The notes: a model not told the origin generated them from the letters alone. A stretch of 64,000 nucleotides of DNA from Crambe crambe (GCA_963924555.1 OZ004587.1:3720001-3784000); one strand, 5' to 3'; positions 44,499 to 56,075 are shown, counted from the stretch's first letter. Program-made: numbers and translations.

Positions 44499-45785
44499 GA
44501 TCTCTTCTTGGCCAGGTCCTTGCCTGTCATCGCCCTAACTCCCTTTCTTGTTTGGCTCCTTCTTGTTACAGCACTGGCTTTCTTCATTGAGGCTGGGCAC
44601 TTGGCAGGAAGGCAATAGCTAGCCTGCCTGCATGTATACACATCCAACTATGGTGATCTGTGTCTTATCATCAGAACGAAATGTAACAGGATTCTTGCAA
44701 CTTTATGAATACCTTTTTGACCTTTATTAATGACACCAGGTTTGTCTATCAATTCTGATCTATGGGCCTTTGATAATGGAGCACTAATACAAAGAGAAAT
44801 TGTGGGACGCCACTTGTGGAAGGATTCTCACCAATCTGAGGATACTGTCTTATTTCTTCAGTAGGGCCATTCCATGCGAGACCTAGGATATCCAATTGGG
44901 GGCTGAGCTCAAGACAAATAGCCGAAATCCTTTGTTAATGGTCAGCTGCCTTGCACATGTTCATACTTCTGGCTACTGCTTCAAGAGTACTGCTCATTCT
45001 TTCCTTTGGCCAGCTATGAATATAAGTTTAAAGAATATAAAGAGTGAAGTAGTACAGTGCTAAACAAGCATAGTTCTTAAAAAGGCTGGTTTCTCAAGTG
45101 TTAGAGGGGAGTAATAATGGTAGTTCAACTTTGTGGATCTCTATAGCTTTGGAGCTTGGATGTTAAAAGTATCCACTAATTTGTTAGGTAGTGATCATTC
45201 ATACATACATATGTACTTTTTAAATTATTGTTGTGCTAAATACCTTGCCTTTCACCTCTTTCTTAATTTAGTGTAAGATTTCTCTGTTCACCAGGTACCT
45301 TATAGATTATACGTGCACATGCCTATTTCCAATCCTAAGAGCTCTATAATAGGCATGAGGCTAATATGCTCTTTTTTTGGCCTATTATTCTATTCTAGTT
45401 CTGCAGTGCTCCCACAGTAGACCCATTATTCTTTTTATAATAGCCTCAATAAAATGTCATGAAAGAGTACTTGTGCATAGCATTAAAGATGTACAATTTT
45501 CTTTCTGATCCCTAAAAGGATTTTTTTAAAATAAAAATCTCACTCAGAATGCACACACCAGTATCAATTTTGTGCCAAGTCAAGATGCCAGCACTTGACA
45601 ATCAGACAAGGGCTAGGGAGTAGGGAGGAGCGAGCTATAATAATTACTGCAGCCTATTACTCTGTTGTTTTTTTTTAAAGCCTATTATGCTGCTATTCCA
45701 GTGAGGCCCTATTATTCCCATTTTTATGCTAGCATATTAGCCTTAGCTATCTAGCTTTACCTAGCTTTACCTTTTATTATTGTAG
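44499..45785. other. Intergenic or intron, nothing recognised
   Basis: AT-rich sequence with T-runs. It precedes a Death-domain exon that begins at an acceptor at 45785, so an upstream exon of that gene may lie in or before this stretch; I could not find it. Confidence 0.45.
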
Positions 45786-47474
45786 GTGAAAGTGATTTTA
45801 GTGATATAATAAGTACTCTGCAACCAGTTGAGGCTCATTTGAAATCAGTTGGTTGCAATCTAGGGATATCCATATCTATTTTAGATACTAATTACCCTCT
45901 ATGCTCTGATCGTCTTGTTGAAGTGGTCAAAGAGTGGTCTTATCTTAATTATGATGTAAAGAAGTTTGGACTTCCAAATTGGAGGAAGCTATCAAAAGCT
46001 GTGTCTTCTTTCAATAAAAGACTTTTCTATTCCTTAGCATATGAGCATAAAATAGATGAAGAAACAAGTATTCAAGTGAGCATTGATGAGGGAATGGATA
46101 TTCAAGCAAGCACTAATGAAGGAACGAGTATTCAAGCAAGCAATGATGAAGGAATGAGTATTCAAGCAAGCACTGATGAAGGAACGAGTATTCAAGCAAG
46201 TACTGATGAAGGAACGAGTATTCAAGCATGCACTGATGAAGGAATGAGTATTCAACCATGCACTGATGAAGGAACGAGTATTCAAGCAAGTACTGATGAA
46301 GGAATGAGTATTCAAGCATGCACTAATGAAGGAACGAGTATTCAAGCATGCACTGATGAAGGAACAAGTATTCAAGCAAGTATTGATGAAGGAACGAGTA
46401 TTCAAGCATGCACTGATGAAGGAACGAGTATTCAAGCAAGCAATGATGAAGGAACGAGTATTCAAGCATGTATTGATGAAGGAATGAGTATTCAAGCATG
46501 CACTGATGAAGGAACGAGTATTCAAGCATGCACTGATGAAGGAACGAGTATTCAAGCAAGCATCGATGAAGGAACGAGTATTCAAGTGAGCACTGATAAA
46601 GGAATGAGTATTCAAGCAAGCAGAATGAGTATTCAAGTAGGGAATGACGAAGGAACAAGTACGTATTCAAGTAAGAAATGATGAAGGAACAAGTATTCAA
46701 GCAACCAATATTAGTGTGAAGCAAAAAGGGGCTACAGCTGCTCCAGGTGCCAAAGTAAAGTTTGAAGTAGATGAGAATGATAGCATTCATTCCATAAGTT
46801 TGTCAGAAAGTGGCTTCTCTGCAAGAGAATGTGAAAGAATAGAGCCAAAAATAAGAAAAAGATCAATGACCATTTCGTATCAATATGAAGCACTCTTTAC
46901 CAAATTCCAAAAGTCTATGAAGGAGAGAGAAATCCCAGTAAAGAAGCTTGCCATACATTTTGCTAGGATTTCAAGCATTTGATCAAGCATATGCATATGA
47001 AAGTAATCAGATATTATTTTCAGAAGAGTATGAAACAATAAGGAAGGCTAAAAATATAGATGAAGTACTTTTGGTAGTAAGAAAGTACTCATCCTTCAGC
47101 TACCAGATCCTAGAGCAACTAATTCTTAATCTTGGCACAGAAAATGACAAAGAAGAGCTTTTAAAGTATTTCAAAAATATGCTAAGTGTAGACTGTACGA
47201 GTGCCCATCTAAATTTGGATCTGATACCAGTCAAGCCAAAGTTTTCATTACCCTGGATAAAGCATATAGAAATTCTCCGTTGAATCATCTATCATTACTG
47301 ACCAAAAATCTCTGTGAGATTTTTCACATTTCAGTAACTGGAGTACTGCGTCTCTATACCAAAGGGATTGGAAGCATCAAACTGGTTTTTGTAACACCGC
47401 ATTTTGTTGAGAGATACATCTTCCCACTTTCCACAAAGCAATTACAGATGTCCATTGGCTGCAGCAAGATGTAA
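45786..47474 (+). pseudogene. Death-domain gene with 10-residue repeats, frameshifted
   Basis: After acceptor ttattgtag the frame begins GESDFSDIISTLQPVEAHLK and continues as a Death-domain-like fold (VEVVKEWSYLNYDVKKFGLPNWRKLSKAV), then a run of 10-residue repeats to about 46640. An extra acgt near 46663 within the repeat (aagtacgtattcaag where aagtattcaag is expected) breaks the frame. A second break lies near 46960-46975 (LAIHF / LLGFQAFDQAY) and a third near 47280, after which HISVTGVLRLYTKGIGSIKL then VFVTPHFVERYIFPLS follows in another frame. These pieces in order resemble the C-terminal region of sponge Death/NLR-adjacent proteins, so they once formed one frame. Three shifts make a pseudogene most likely; sequencing error is the alternative. 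Confidence 0.65.
46041..46640 (+). repeat. 30-bp coding minisatellite, about 19 units
   Basis: The unit gcatgcactgatgaaggaac + gagtattcaa encodes (A)CTDEGTSIQ-type decapeptides. Copies differ at few positions (S/C, T/N/I, T/M). Because the unit is a multiple of three and lacks stops in several frames, long spurious frames are open on the minus strand too (46034-46636, 46113-46319, 46323-46790). Confidence 0.93.
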
Positions 47475-49569
47475 TGGAGTACATTCATATTTATCCAAAC
47501 AGCATGGACTACAACCTTGTTCATCAACCAAGTACTTGATAATGTTGAGATGTCCCTCAAATGCTGCCACATGAATTGCATTGCGACCATTGTCATCAAC
47601 TATTTCAAGGGTGCTTATCGAACTGGAGATGAGAAATTGGACAACATCCATGTGGCCATGTGCTGCTGCATAATGGAGGGGAGTGTTACCATCTATGTCC
47701 TTGCCTATCGGATCACATTCTTTGTCTATAATGAGGTACTGTATAATAGTCAAATCTCCTTTAAAGCAGCAATGTGTAATGAACTAGTTTTGTTTTGAGG
47801 ATAACCTTGCTCAATTAAGTACTTGGCAATAGACGAGTGTCCATTCACTATAGCTAAGACCAGAGGACAATGAAGAATGTTATCTCCAAAGATACCATCA
47901 AGTAAGTAATGAATATAATGTTAAGTTTAGTACTAAATGATGAACCACTTTTTCATGGCCTCTTGCACAGGCATAATTATTCTAATGGGGTAAGATTACT
48001 GTCATCATAACAGAGAGCCTCAACATGTTGATCATCCAGTAGATACTGAACTAGGGAAAGGTGCTCTTCACTGCTGCAATATGAAGAATTGTGCAATTTT
48101 TAACTCCTGGTAGAGTTGGATTACATCCCAAGTCTTCAACAAAATATTTTACAACATGCAAGTGTCCATTCATGGCTGCACAGTGTATAGCAGTGTTACC
48201 ATTTTCATCCTTGTTCAATGGATTATAATCACCTCTTTCTATCATGGTTCTAATTTCTTTCAAATTTCCTTTACTTGCATTTATGTGCAAGAAAGGATAT
48301 CCCACAAGTTTGGTGATGTCAACTCAACTGCTCTGTCAAGCATTTGTAAGAAAGGTTCTCTAAGGTCTTTCTCATGTACACAGCTCTAAAAAATTAATGA
48401 ATAATATTAGATACAGGTAACAGCTATTGAAAGTGACACATACCTTTATGTAGTCTGATGTTAGAGCTTTAGCATGAAGGGTTGATGTCTTTCCAGTAGT
48501 ATTTAAGTCACAAGAATGAATATCAGAAATATTGATTGCAGAATCAATATCTGTATTAACAAATTTGATATGGTGTACTGTAGCTAACGATTATCACATA
48601 ATTATGTTATTGAATTTTTTTAGTTTCATATTTTGATAAAATATATGAATGCACAATACCTACCTCCTGTTGGTTGATGGAGTAAACAAATTCTCCACTT
48701 GAAATCTTTATAACTTGTATCTCTATGAGTGTTTCTGAAGCATGTCGTCAGGTGTTATCTCAGACTGTCAGATAATTTAAGGTATCATCAGCTGCTCTCT
48801 CTCATGATCTAGTTAAATGTTTCGTTTTCCAGGGCCAGAGAAGCTTTACGAGCATGTCTTCCTGAGCAACTGAAAGATAGCACCTTTGCGCTCATTCTCA
48901 AAGATGATAGCACCACCAAGAAATGGCTTTCTCAGCTTCTGCAAAACCTTGGAATTGACTCTCAAGCTACTACTACCACCAGCGGTGGTAATACAGTTGC
49001 TACTTCCACTGCAGTCACATTGTAGACATTGTAGGGAAAGACAAATTACCTGTATGGATCTATCTATGTTTTTACTAAAAAATAATGAGGAAAGTGCATG
49101 TGGATGAAAATGGTTTTGGTTATTGAAACAGGGAGGGAGATTCACACAATGTCATAGCTAGGGGTTGCAAAGAACACATAACTGATGAAGTTAATTTCAG
49201 CAGTAAAAGAGTTGTTCAATCCTCACTAGATGCATGGTCAAGGAGGTGCACAATCACATAGCTTCTCTGCAAAATGACAGAAGAAACACTACTTATTGCA
49301 TGTCATTCATACAATCATCATTTACCTATCCTGACTTTGGAGGCAATAGCTGTGTGACCAACTCTTTCAAGAGCTGTAGCCAGACTTGTCCAGCTGGGAG
49401 GACCACTTCTTGTAGTAACATTGTCATCTTCTCTCAACCATACTGCTATGACATTTTTTTTCTTCATGTCTTCGAGTTTGATGTATGACAATCTGAGATG
49501 TACCCCCAGTTTGATCACTTCTCTATCCAAATCTTTCAAGTACTCACTAGCTGCAGGAAGAGCAGCCAT
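47442..49569 (-). pseudogene. Death domain plus ankyrin-repeat gene, multiply frameshifted
   Basis: Minus strand. Exon 1 begins ATG at 49569 and encodes a Death domain (ASEYLKDLDREVIKLGVHLR ... WTSLATALERVGHTAIASKV), ending at donor GTAAAT near 49323 in phase 1. A compatible exon lies at about 48443-48540 (DIDSAINISDIHSCDL...), then ankyrin repeats from about 48388 to 47442 (GNTAIHCAAMNGHLHVVKYF; GNTPLHYAAAHGHMDVVQFL; NAIHVAAFEGHLNIIKYLVD). One-base frame changes occur near 48316, 48060, 48000 and 47760, each inside an otherwise recognisable ankyrin repeat. The accumulated shifts mark it as a pseudogene. Its intron hosts the CNOT9-like exon on the other strand. Confidence 0.7.
48833..49025 (+). 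pseudogene. Orphan last exon of CNOT9 (CCR4-NOT subunit)
   Basis: After acceptor gttttccag the frame reads [20 protein letters not shown] then [19 protein letters not shown], the highly conserved C-terminal helices of CNOT9/RQCD1, followed by a Thr-rich end and a stop at 49023-49025. None of the upstream armadillo-repeat exons of CNOT9 is visible before it on this strand; instead it lies inside an intron of an opposite-strand Death-ankyrin pseudogene. It is either a duplicated exon fragment or the far 3' exon of a CNOT9 gene that starts outside the region I could recognise. The frame itself is intact. Confidence 0.65.
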
Positions 49570-49751
49570 CCTGAGAGAACCAGAAGTGGCTATATAGTGC
49601 AGGCAGTACATCTTGTGATGGTGTAGCAGTCTTGACTTTCTTCTTGACTTTCCTTTTCACTGTTCTACTGTATAGTGTCATTATTTTTCTCGTTGAAATA
49701 CTCTCTGCTTTGAATATGCAATATTATTATACTTTGCCACCAAAAGGTTGC

Positions 49752-51848
49752 ACACCTGTTGTATAGTACCTCACTCTAGACAAAGGATGTAATGAAATGG
49801 GCAAGGACATTGACGGTAACACTCCCCTTCTTCTTGCAGCTATATGAAAGATCTAGTTTGATTTCTCATCTCCGATTCTAAAAGCACTCTTGAAATAGTC
49901 AACAACAATGGCAATTCATGTGGCAGCAATCAAGGGACATCTCAACATTATCAAGTACTTGGTTGATGAACAAAGATGTAGTCCACATGTTTTGGATAAA
50001 TATAAACGGACCCCACTGCATCTAGCTACAGCTAATAGACATCTACCTGTCATACAGTACCTTGCTCTAGATAAAGGATGTGATGCAATGGGGAAGAATG
50101 TTTATGGCAATACTCCCCTCCATTGTGCAGCAATATGTGGACACATGGAGGTCATTCAATTTCTAATCTCCAATTCGATAAGCACCCTTGAAATACCGGT
50201 AATCAGTTGGAATATAATTCATGTGGCAGCAATGAAGGGACATCTCAACATTATCAAATACTTGGTTGATGAACAAGGATGTAGTCCATGTGTTTTGGAT
50301 AAATACGAACAGACTCCATTGCACCTAGCTGCAGCTAATGGACATCTACCTGTCGTACAGTACCTCACTCTAGACAAAGGATGTGATGCAATGGGCAAGG
50401 ACATCAATGGTGACACTCCCCTCCATCGTGCAGCAATGTGTGGACACATGGAGGTTGTTCAATTTCTTATCTCCAATTTGACAAGCACCCTTGAAGTAGT
50501 CAACAATAATGGCAGTAACGCAATTCATGCAGCAGCAATGGGGGGACATGTCTTGTGGAGGGATCTTTGCCCAACTGTTGAACCATTTTAGCCTGGAGGT
50601 GTGGATGTATGGGGAGAAAGAGGAGGAAGAAGGGAGTGATCACGAGAAGAAATGATACTAAACTCCGCTGCTTACCAACACACTGGAGACATGGGAGAAA
50701 CGCTCGAAAGTTTGACATATGTAAGAGAGACCTCAAGTACTTGGTTGATGAACAAGGATGTAATCCATGTTGTTTGGATAAACTAAGTAGGTCTCCTTTA
50801 CATTATGCAGCACAAAGTGGAGACATTCCAACGATTAAATATTTAATTCAAGATATAAAGTGTGATTCCACATGTACTGATAGAAATGGCCTTACTCCCA
50901 AGGGCGTAACTAGGATTTGAATACTGAGGAGGCAGAGATAGAAAAATATCCGCGCGCAAGTTTGCGCGCGGGGAAAAATTTTGCCCGACCACGCCCACTT
51001 TAATCATAAATAATGCATTTTCGTCGACACTAACAGCTAGCCAGCAACTAGAAATAACCTGTTACAGGCTTGGAAGCCTCTATTCTCATTGACATGTTAA
51101 CATGTGCGTTTTTAGAACTAGAATTTAATAAGTGTTATAATTTAGTGCTAGCAAAGGCAGCGGCCTCCTCTGCCTCAATGGTAGTTACGCCCCTGACTCC
51201 GGTCCACTTTGCCTCAGTAGGTGGACACCATGATGCAGTGAGGTACTTAGTGGAGCAAATACATCTTGATCCTTTCAGTAGAAATGCCACAGATTCTACA
51301 TCACTTCATTATGCTTCTCAATTCGGAGACGTGAAACTTGTCAGCTATCTCACTGATATTTTCCTTGGCACTAGTTTATTAGACTTTAAGCATGACCTTC
51401 CTATCCATATAGAGGAAAACTCGATAATGTGAAATTCCTTGAGAAAAGCAATGAACCTCACTCTTTGGTTATTCATGTTTGCATTATGCAGCTGAGCAGG
51501 GCCACTTGAAAGTAGTGAAGTACTTCATTGACAAACACTCATTCAATCCATCTACTACAAATCCTGATAAAGTCACTCCTGTTCATCTTGCATCTCTTAG
51601 TGGACACTTACAAGTTGTCTCTTACCTCACTCTTGAGAAGGGTTGTGACCCACTTTGTCGGGACTCATGTCAAGACACACCTCTGCACTGGGCTGCCAGT
51701 GAAGGACGAATGGAGGTGGTCAAGTTTTATATCGAGGAACTAAAGTAGTCACCATTACTCACAGGGGAAGGAGGTACAACTCCACTCGATTATGCAAAAT
51801 TCTATGACCATTCTGATATGGAGAAATACTTAGCTGCATACATGTAAG
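49752..51848 (+). pseudogene. Ankyrin-repeat array, interrupted and frameshifted
   Basis: Ankyrin repeats (TPLHLAAANGHLPVVQYL type) run from about 49760 to 51848, arranged as a three-repeat higher-order unit of about 99 residues: HVAA..GHLNIIKYLVDEQG, TPLHLA.ANGHLPV.QYL, NTPLHCAA.CGHMEV.QFLI. It is broken by a shift or stop near 49845-49905, by about 180 bp of foreign sequence at about 50549-50730 (between GGHV and KYLVDEQG), by the small element at 50899-51195, by a stop near 51429 and by another near 51746. The last repeats end PLDYAKFYDHSDMEKYLAAY and stop. Sequence units match the minus-strand array at 47.4-48.3 kb, so the two are inverted duplicates. Confidence 0.72.
50899..51195. mobile_element. 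Small TIR element inserted in the ankyrin array, 5-bp target duplication
   Basis: 297 bp beginning caagggcgtaactagg and ending tggtagttacgcccctg. ACTCC flanks it on both sides (50894-50898 and 51196-51200). Removing the element and one ACTCC copy restores the ankyrin reading GLTPVHFAS exactly, so the insertion point is certain. Internal sequence includes a palindromic cgcgcgcaagtttgcgcgcg stretch. Confidence 0.93.
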
Positions 51849-51849
51849 T

Positions 51850-52060
51850 GTATTCATGATGTTTATGTGTATTGTTTCACTATGTATGTAACTTACTATC
51901 TCATTATATCATTTCTCATTGTTGGTAGTTTTATTTACTCTTGTTCTTCTAAGTGTAAGTTGTGCAATGTTTGTCAGCTGCCTATAACAATACGTATTAT
52001 TAAATGTTATAAAGTTATTATATTATATATATTTTTTATATGAGCAATCCATTACATATA
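51850..52060. other. AT-rich spacer after the ankyrin array
   Basis: No coding sign; joins directly to the hairpin element that begins at 52061. Confidence 0.5.
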
Positions 52061-52310
52061 AGGGAAAAAACATTTCATGAAATGAAAAAAGATGTAGGGA
52101 TGACCACTGCTCAAAAATGTAAGGAAATAAGGAGGATGGAAATAGGATCAATCTTTGTTCTGTATATCCAGCCAATCCCTACATATACATTGATTGTTGG
52201 CTGGATATACAGAACAAAGATTGATCCCATTTCCATCCTTCTTGTTTCCTTACTTTTTGAGCAGTGGTCATCCCTACATCTTTTTTCATTTTACGAAATG
52301 TTTTTTCCCT
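52061..52310. mobile_element. 250-bp hairpin element with TA target duplication
   Basis: Ends agggaaaaaacattt and aaatgttttttccct, with near-perfect arms of about 115 bp (including ttctgtatatccagccaa and its inverse) around a short loop. Flanks are ..atTA and TAgg.., a TA duplication as in Tc1/mariner-type elements. A diverged copy lies at 3186-3440. A 115-codon frame across it is a by-product. Confidence 0.87.
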
Positions 52311-52929
52311 TAGGTCTTTCTTCCTCTCTTTTATGGTTTTGGCTATGTATAGAGTTCATTCTTCTATGTGTATGCAGGGACAGATGAAAGAAGAATAGTT
52401 CTCCAATAGCATACCAGCCCAATCATTATTTATCAACGAGTCAAGGTGTTGTGTTATTGTTGAGCTATACTTGGAGGTCAAAGATGCTGAAATAGAGTCT
52501 AAAATCCCCGATTTGATGCAGTAGTCTATGATCATTATCTAGAGCTAGTAGCTAGCTAGCTAGAGATAGCGGAGTAATTGGATATCAAATACATGCGCAT
52601 GTGTATTATAGAAAAGAATAATTAAATTAGTTGAGTGCTGTGCTTCGTAGTGTCTCCTTTTTCATCGACTCTTTCGACGATCAACGAGTAGAAAAGATTG
52701 TAGTTGGTGGAATTTGGAGTGGATTTATCTAGAAATCATAGCTGTAGCTTGAGTGATTCGAGAGATATGGTTGTCTAAGAAGAATAATAACGATAACAAT
52801 AGAGATTTACCTGTTTGCCATATTTCTGAAACGGTAAGCTCCCTGGTCCTGAAACTTGGTTGGCACATTGTAGTAGGCTCTAGTAGGCTGGATAATCATT
52901 CACAGTAGCTTTTGTTAAGTGTAAGTGGT

Positions 52930-53797
52930 GCTAGTTCTGTATAATGTCCTGGAAGTATCATGATTAAATTTCATTCTTTGTGGGAAGTCTCACGATATGA
53001 AAGCTAAACTTAAAGGTTGCATGTAGCTAAGTTAGCTAGCTAGTAGCAACTACATGAAGTAATATAATTATCATGCATAGGAAGACATAAAAATCTCAAG
53101 CAACTGAATTACTTACAAGGAAGTCTCGTGATTGCTTTTAGTTACCATAGAGATCTCACATAGGGTTCAATATTCATAAATTCAATATCAGGGACATTGA
53201 CCACCACCACCTACTAGCTAGTCTTCACAGACTCTTTATCCTTACCATGTATATTGAACTAGCTATATATAACTCATCATGGATTAATAAATTAATCATT
53301 AATTAATAAATTAATCATGCTGATATTGAAGCCCTGAACTGTAATGTAACATTACGTTGGACATTAATTATACTTTTTTCTATTACCTATAAACTTGAGA
53401 TTTTCTAAACACAAATTTTATAGGTAGCTAACCCAAACACCAACTTACAGTGTATGCAGTGTTGGGAACAAACCAAGCTAGTTCTGTATAATGTCCTGGA
53501 AGTATCATGATTAAATTTCATTCTTTGTGGGAAGTCTCACGATATGAAAGCTAAACTTAAAGGTTGCATGTAGCTAAGTTAGCTAGCTAGTAGCAACTAC
53601 ATGAAGTAATATAATTATCATGCATAGGAAGACATAAAAATCTCAAGCAACTGAATTACTTACAAGGAAGTCTCGTGATTGATTTTAGTTACCATAGAGA
53701 TCTCACATAGGGTTCAATATTCATAAATTCAATATCAGGGACATTGACCACCACCACCTACTAGCTAGTCTTCACAGACTCTTTATCCTTACCATGT
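52930..53797. repeat. Nearly identical 321-bp direct duplication
   Basis: 52930-53250 and 53477-53797 differ at about one base (gattgcttttag against gattgattttag). The 226 bp between them is unrelated. There are no TG...CA ends or coding capacity. A recent local duplication or two copies of an insertion. Confidence 0.9.
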
Positions 53798-54247
53798 TAA
53801 TTGAATACACTGAATGCAGGACAGTGCATGGTCAGTGTAGCCAGGAGTGGGCTAATAGTCACCTTAATTCCTTTTGGCTGAAATAAGTATCACATGGTGC
53901 CAATGAATACATGTTCAGGAGTCCGGACCCTTCCTTAGCTACTTGAAATGAAGTACTGGCTCACTGACTTTGGGATGTCTAATCCATGTGTGACTGCCAA
54001 GACCTCACTAAAGTTCCAGGAATGTCAGTCTACATGCCTCCAGAAGTACTAGTCAATTTCTTTAATCATGCAGAAAATTGTTGAAGTCCTGAACAGCATG
54101 CTGTTAGCTAGCTACAGTAAGATGCTCTGCAACAGTCTTTTAATTTCAGCTTCCATATCCACTACTGCATGATAGTGTAATACTAGTCATTTTGTGTATA
54201 GCCAAATTGTGTTAACTCTTTGATCATGTTGAATGCATACTAATAAC
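53798..54247. other. Intergenic, nothing recognised
   Basis: No open frames with a domain and no clear repeat structure. Confidence 0.5.
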
Positions 54248-54480
54248 TGTGACAGTCCCAGGTAGAAATGAAATCAGACACAATGATTCTTGGCCACTTT
54301 TCCGTAATTGATAGCTGTCCATAACTCATGACTACTACTATAGAGATAGTTCAAGCGTTATAGCTAGAACACATGACAGAAGTTTGTGTCAATTTCATCA
54401 ATGAAAGCATGTTTGAGACATGGCCCATTCAATTAAGCTACTTAAGAATGGGATAATAATTTCTACCTGGGACTGTCACA
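54248..54480. mobile_element. 233-bp element with 22-bp inverted ends
   Basis: Begins tgtgacagtcccaggtagaa and ends ttctacctgggactgtcaca, a perfect 20-bp-plus inverted repeat. The interior is not palindromic and non-coding. Confidence 0.85.
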
Positions 54481-54539
54481 ATAATTAATGCATTGTCAAA
54501 CAGTATGGTATTAGTGCAATGTAAGATGCATATAATCAG

Positions 54540-55858
54540 TATACAATCAGTGGTCTGGACTACTGGACTGGACTACTGGACTGGACTACTGGACTGCCCT
54601 TTCACCTGGCACATGCGAAATTGTAGAAGTGTAGCTGCATACACTATATAATCTGTTTACCACATATCATCCTGCATACCTCTGAATGACACTTGTTGTA
54701 TTGCACAAAAAATGGTAAGGGCATAGAATCTACTAGATGAAAGTATATATGTTTGCTGCTTGTAAGAACTAGCATAAAATAAATAAATGTGCACTAGTTG
54801 GAAATTTTTAGTCAAGCTCTGTATACCCTCCCCTCCAGTCCAATTCCCTCCCTCCAGTCCAGTGGTCCAGTCAGACACCCAGATACAGGTGGTGTCACTG
54901 GTGTATGGTAGCTTTGAACCTGTATGTACTTTCTAGGATAGTTTTGTACAAAGCGGAATGGAGGGGAGGGTAGAGTTTGACTAAACTTGGATAGCGGCAA
55001 ACATACCTTCATCTAGTAGCTATAGATTGTATGGCCTTACCATTTTTTGTGCAAGACAACAAGTGTCATTCAGAGGTATGCAGGATTATATGCACTTCTA
55101 GTGATAAACAAATTACTAGTATAGCTACAAGTAATTACTGCAATATCTAATTATACATCTTCCCCAGTAATAGTCTGCACATGCTCAGATGTATAAACTA
55201 CTGCAATTAGGCATGCGAACTGATGAGGGAAGTTATTAGTAATTGCAGTAATTACTGGTAATTTGTTTACCACTAGAAGAGCATATCATCCTGAATGACA
55301 CGTACTTGTTGAGGTACAAGTGGTGTCACTGGTGTATGGTAGCTTTGAACCTGTCTGTACTTCCTAGGATAGTTTTGTTCAGGGAGGGAGGTGGAATGGA
55401 GTGGAGGGTAGAGTTTGACTAGCTTTTACAAGCGGCAAACATACCTTCATCTAGTACCTATAGATTGTATGGCCTTACCATTTTTTATGCAAAGTGGGTG
55501 TTTGACTGGACCACTGGACTGGAGGGAGGGAATTGGACTGGAGGGGAGGGTATAGAGCTGGACTAAAAATTTCCAACTAGTGCACATTTATTTATTTTAT
55601 GCTAGTTCTTACAAGCAGCAAACATATACCATCATATAGTAGATTCTATGGCCTTACCATTTTTTGTGCAAGACAAGTGTCATTCAGAGGTATGCAGGAT
55701 GATATGCACTTCTATAGTGGTAGATAAACTACTAGTGTATGCAGCTACACTTCTACAATTTTGCATGTGTAAAGTGAAAGGGGGCAGTCCCAGTAGTCCA
55801 GTCCAGTAGTCCTGTCCAGTAGTCCAGTCCAGTAGTCCAGTCCACTGATCGTATACAC
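54540..55858. mobile_element. 1.3-kb foldback element with long arms and tandem termini
   Basis: The left arm (54540-54885) starts with tandem ggactggactactggactgg units and continues through caccttt/ctgcat, an atggtaagggcatagaatct block and paired ccctcccctccag runs. The right arm (55490-55858) is the same in reverse, ending agtccagtccagtagtccag. The middle (54885-55490) contains further partial copies of the same blocks in both orientations (for example tggtgtcactggtgtatggt at 54890 and 55320). Typical of foldback-type elements; no coding frame. It ends about 210 bp before the TATA box of the decarboxylase gene. Confidence 0.8.
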
Positions 55859-56065
55859 CCCTGCATGCACTTTGCATTGCCAATTGCAAGCATGCAGTAG
55901 GTATGTAGTTAGCTAGCTACTTTGCACTTAGTTATCCATTGCTTTTTTTGTAAGGGCATTAATTGTGGTAATGATTAAGATCGTGTCATACCCATTCCAT
56001 GCACATGATGTAACTGTAGTATGATGTCATTGTAGGAGGAACTTGGTGATGTTGTGAAGGGTAGA

Positions 56066-56075
56066 TATAAAAAGG
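56066..56075 (+). promoter_or_regulatory. TATA box of the decarboxylase gene
   Basis: TATAAAAAGG lies 91 bp before the chosen start codon at 56157, with a purine-rich leader after it (aaagaaaagaagagaggaaa). One of the few clear TATA boxes in the window. Confidence 0.65.

Noticed and set aside
46034..46636. Long minus-strand open frame of CLNTRSFISA repeats (and two other frames across the same region)
   Set aside because: It is the antisense of a 30-bp coding minisatellite whose unit length is a multiple of three; the plus-strand frame continues from a Death domain, the minus one has no domain context.
52040..52387. 115-codon plus-strand frame
   Set aside because: It spans a hairpin element with TA target duplication; palindromic translation, no domain.
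52930..53797. Solo LTR pair
   Set aside because: The two 321-bp copies lack TG...CA ends, primer-binding site and polypurine tract, and only 226 bp separates them.
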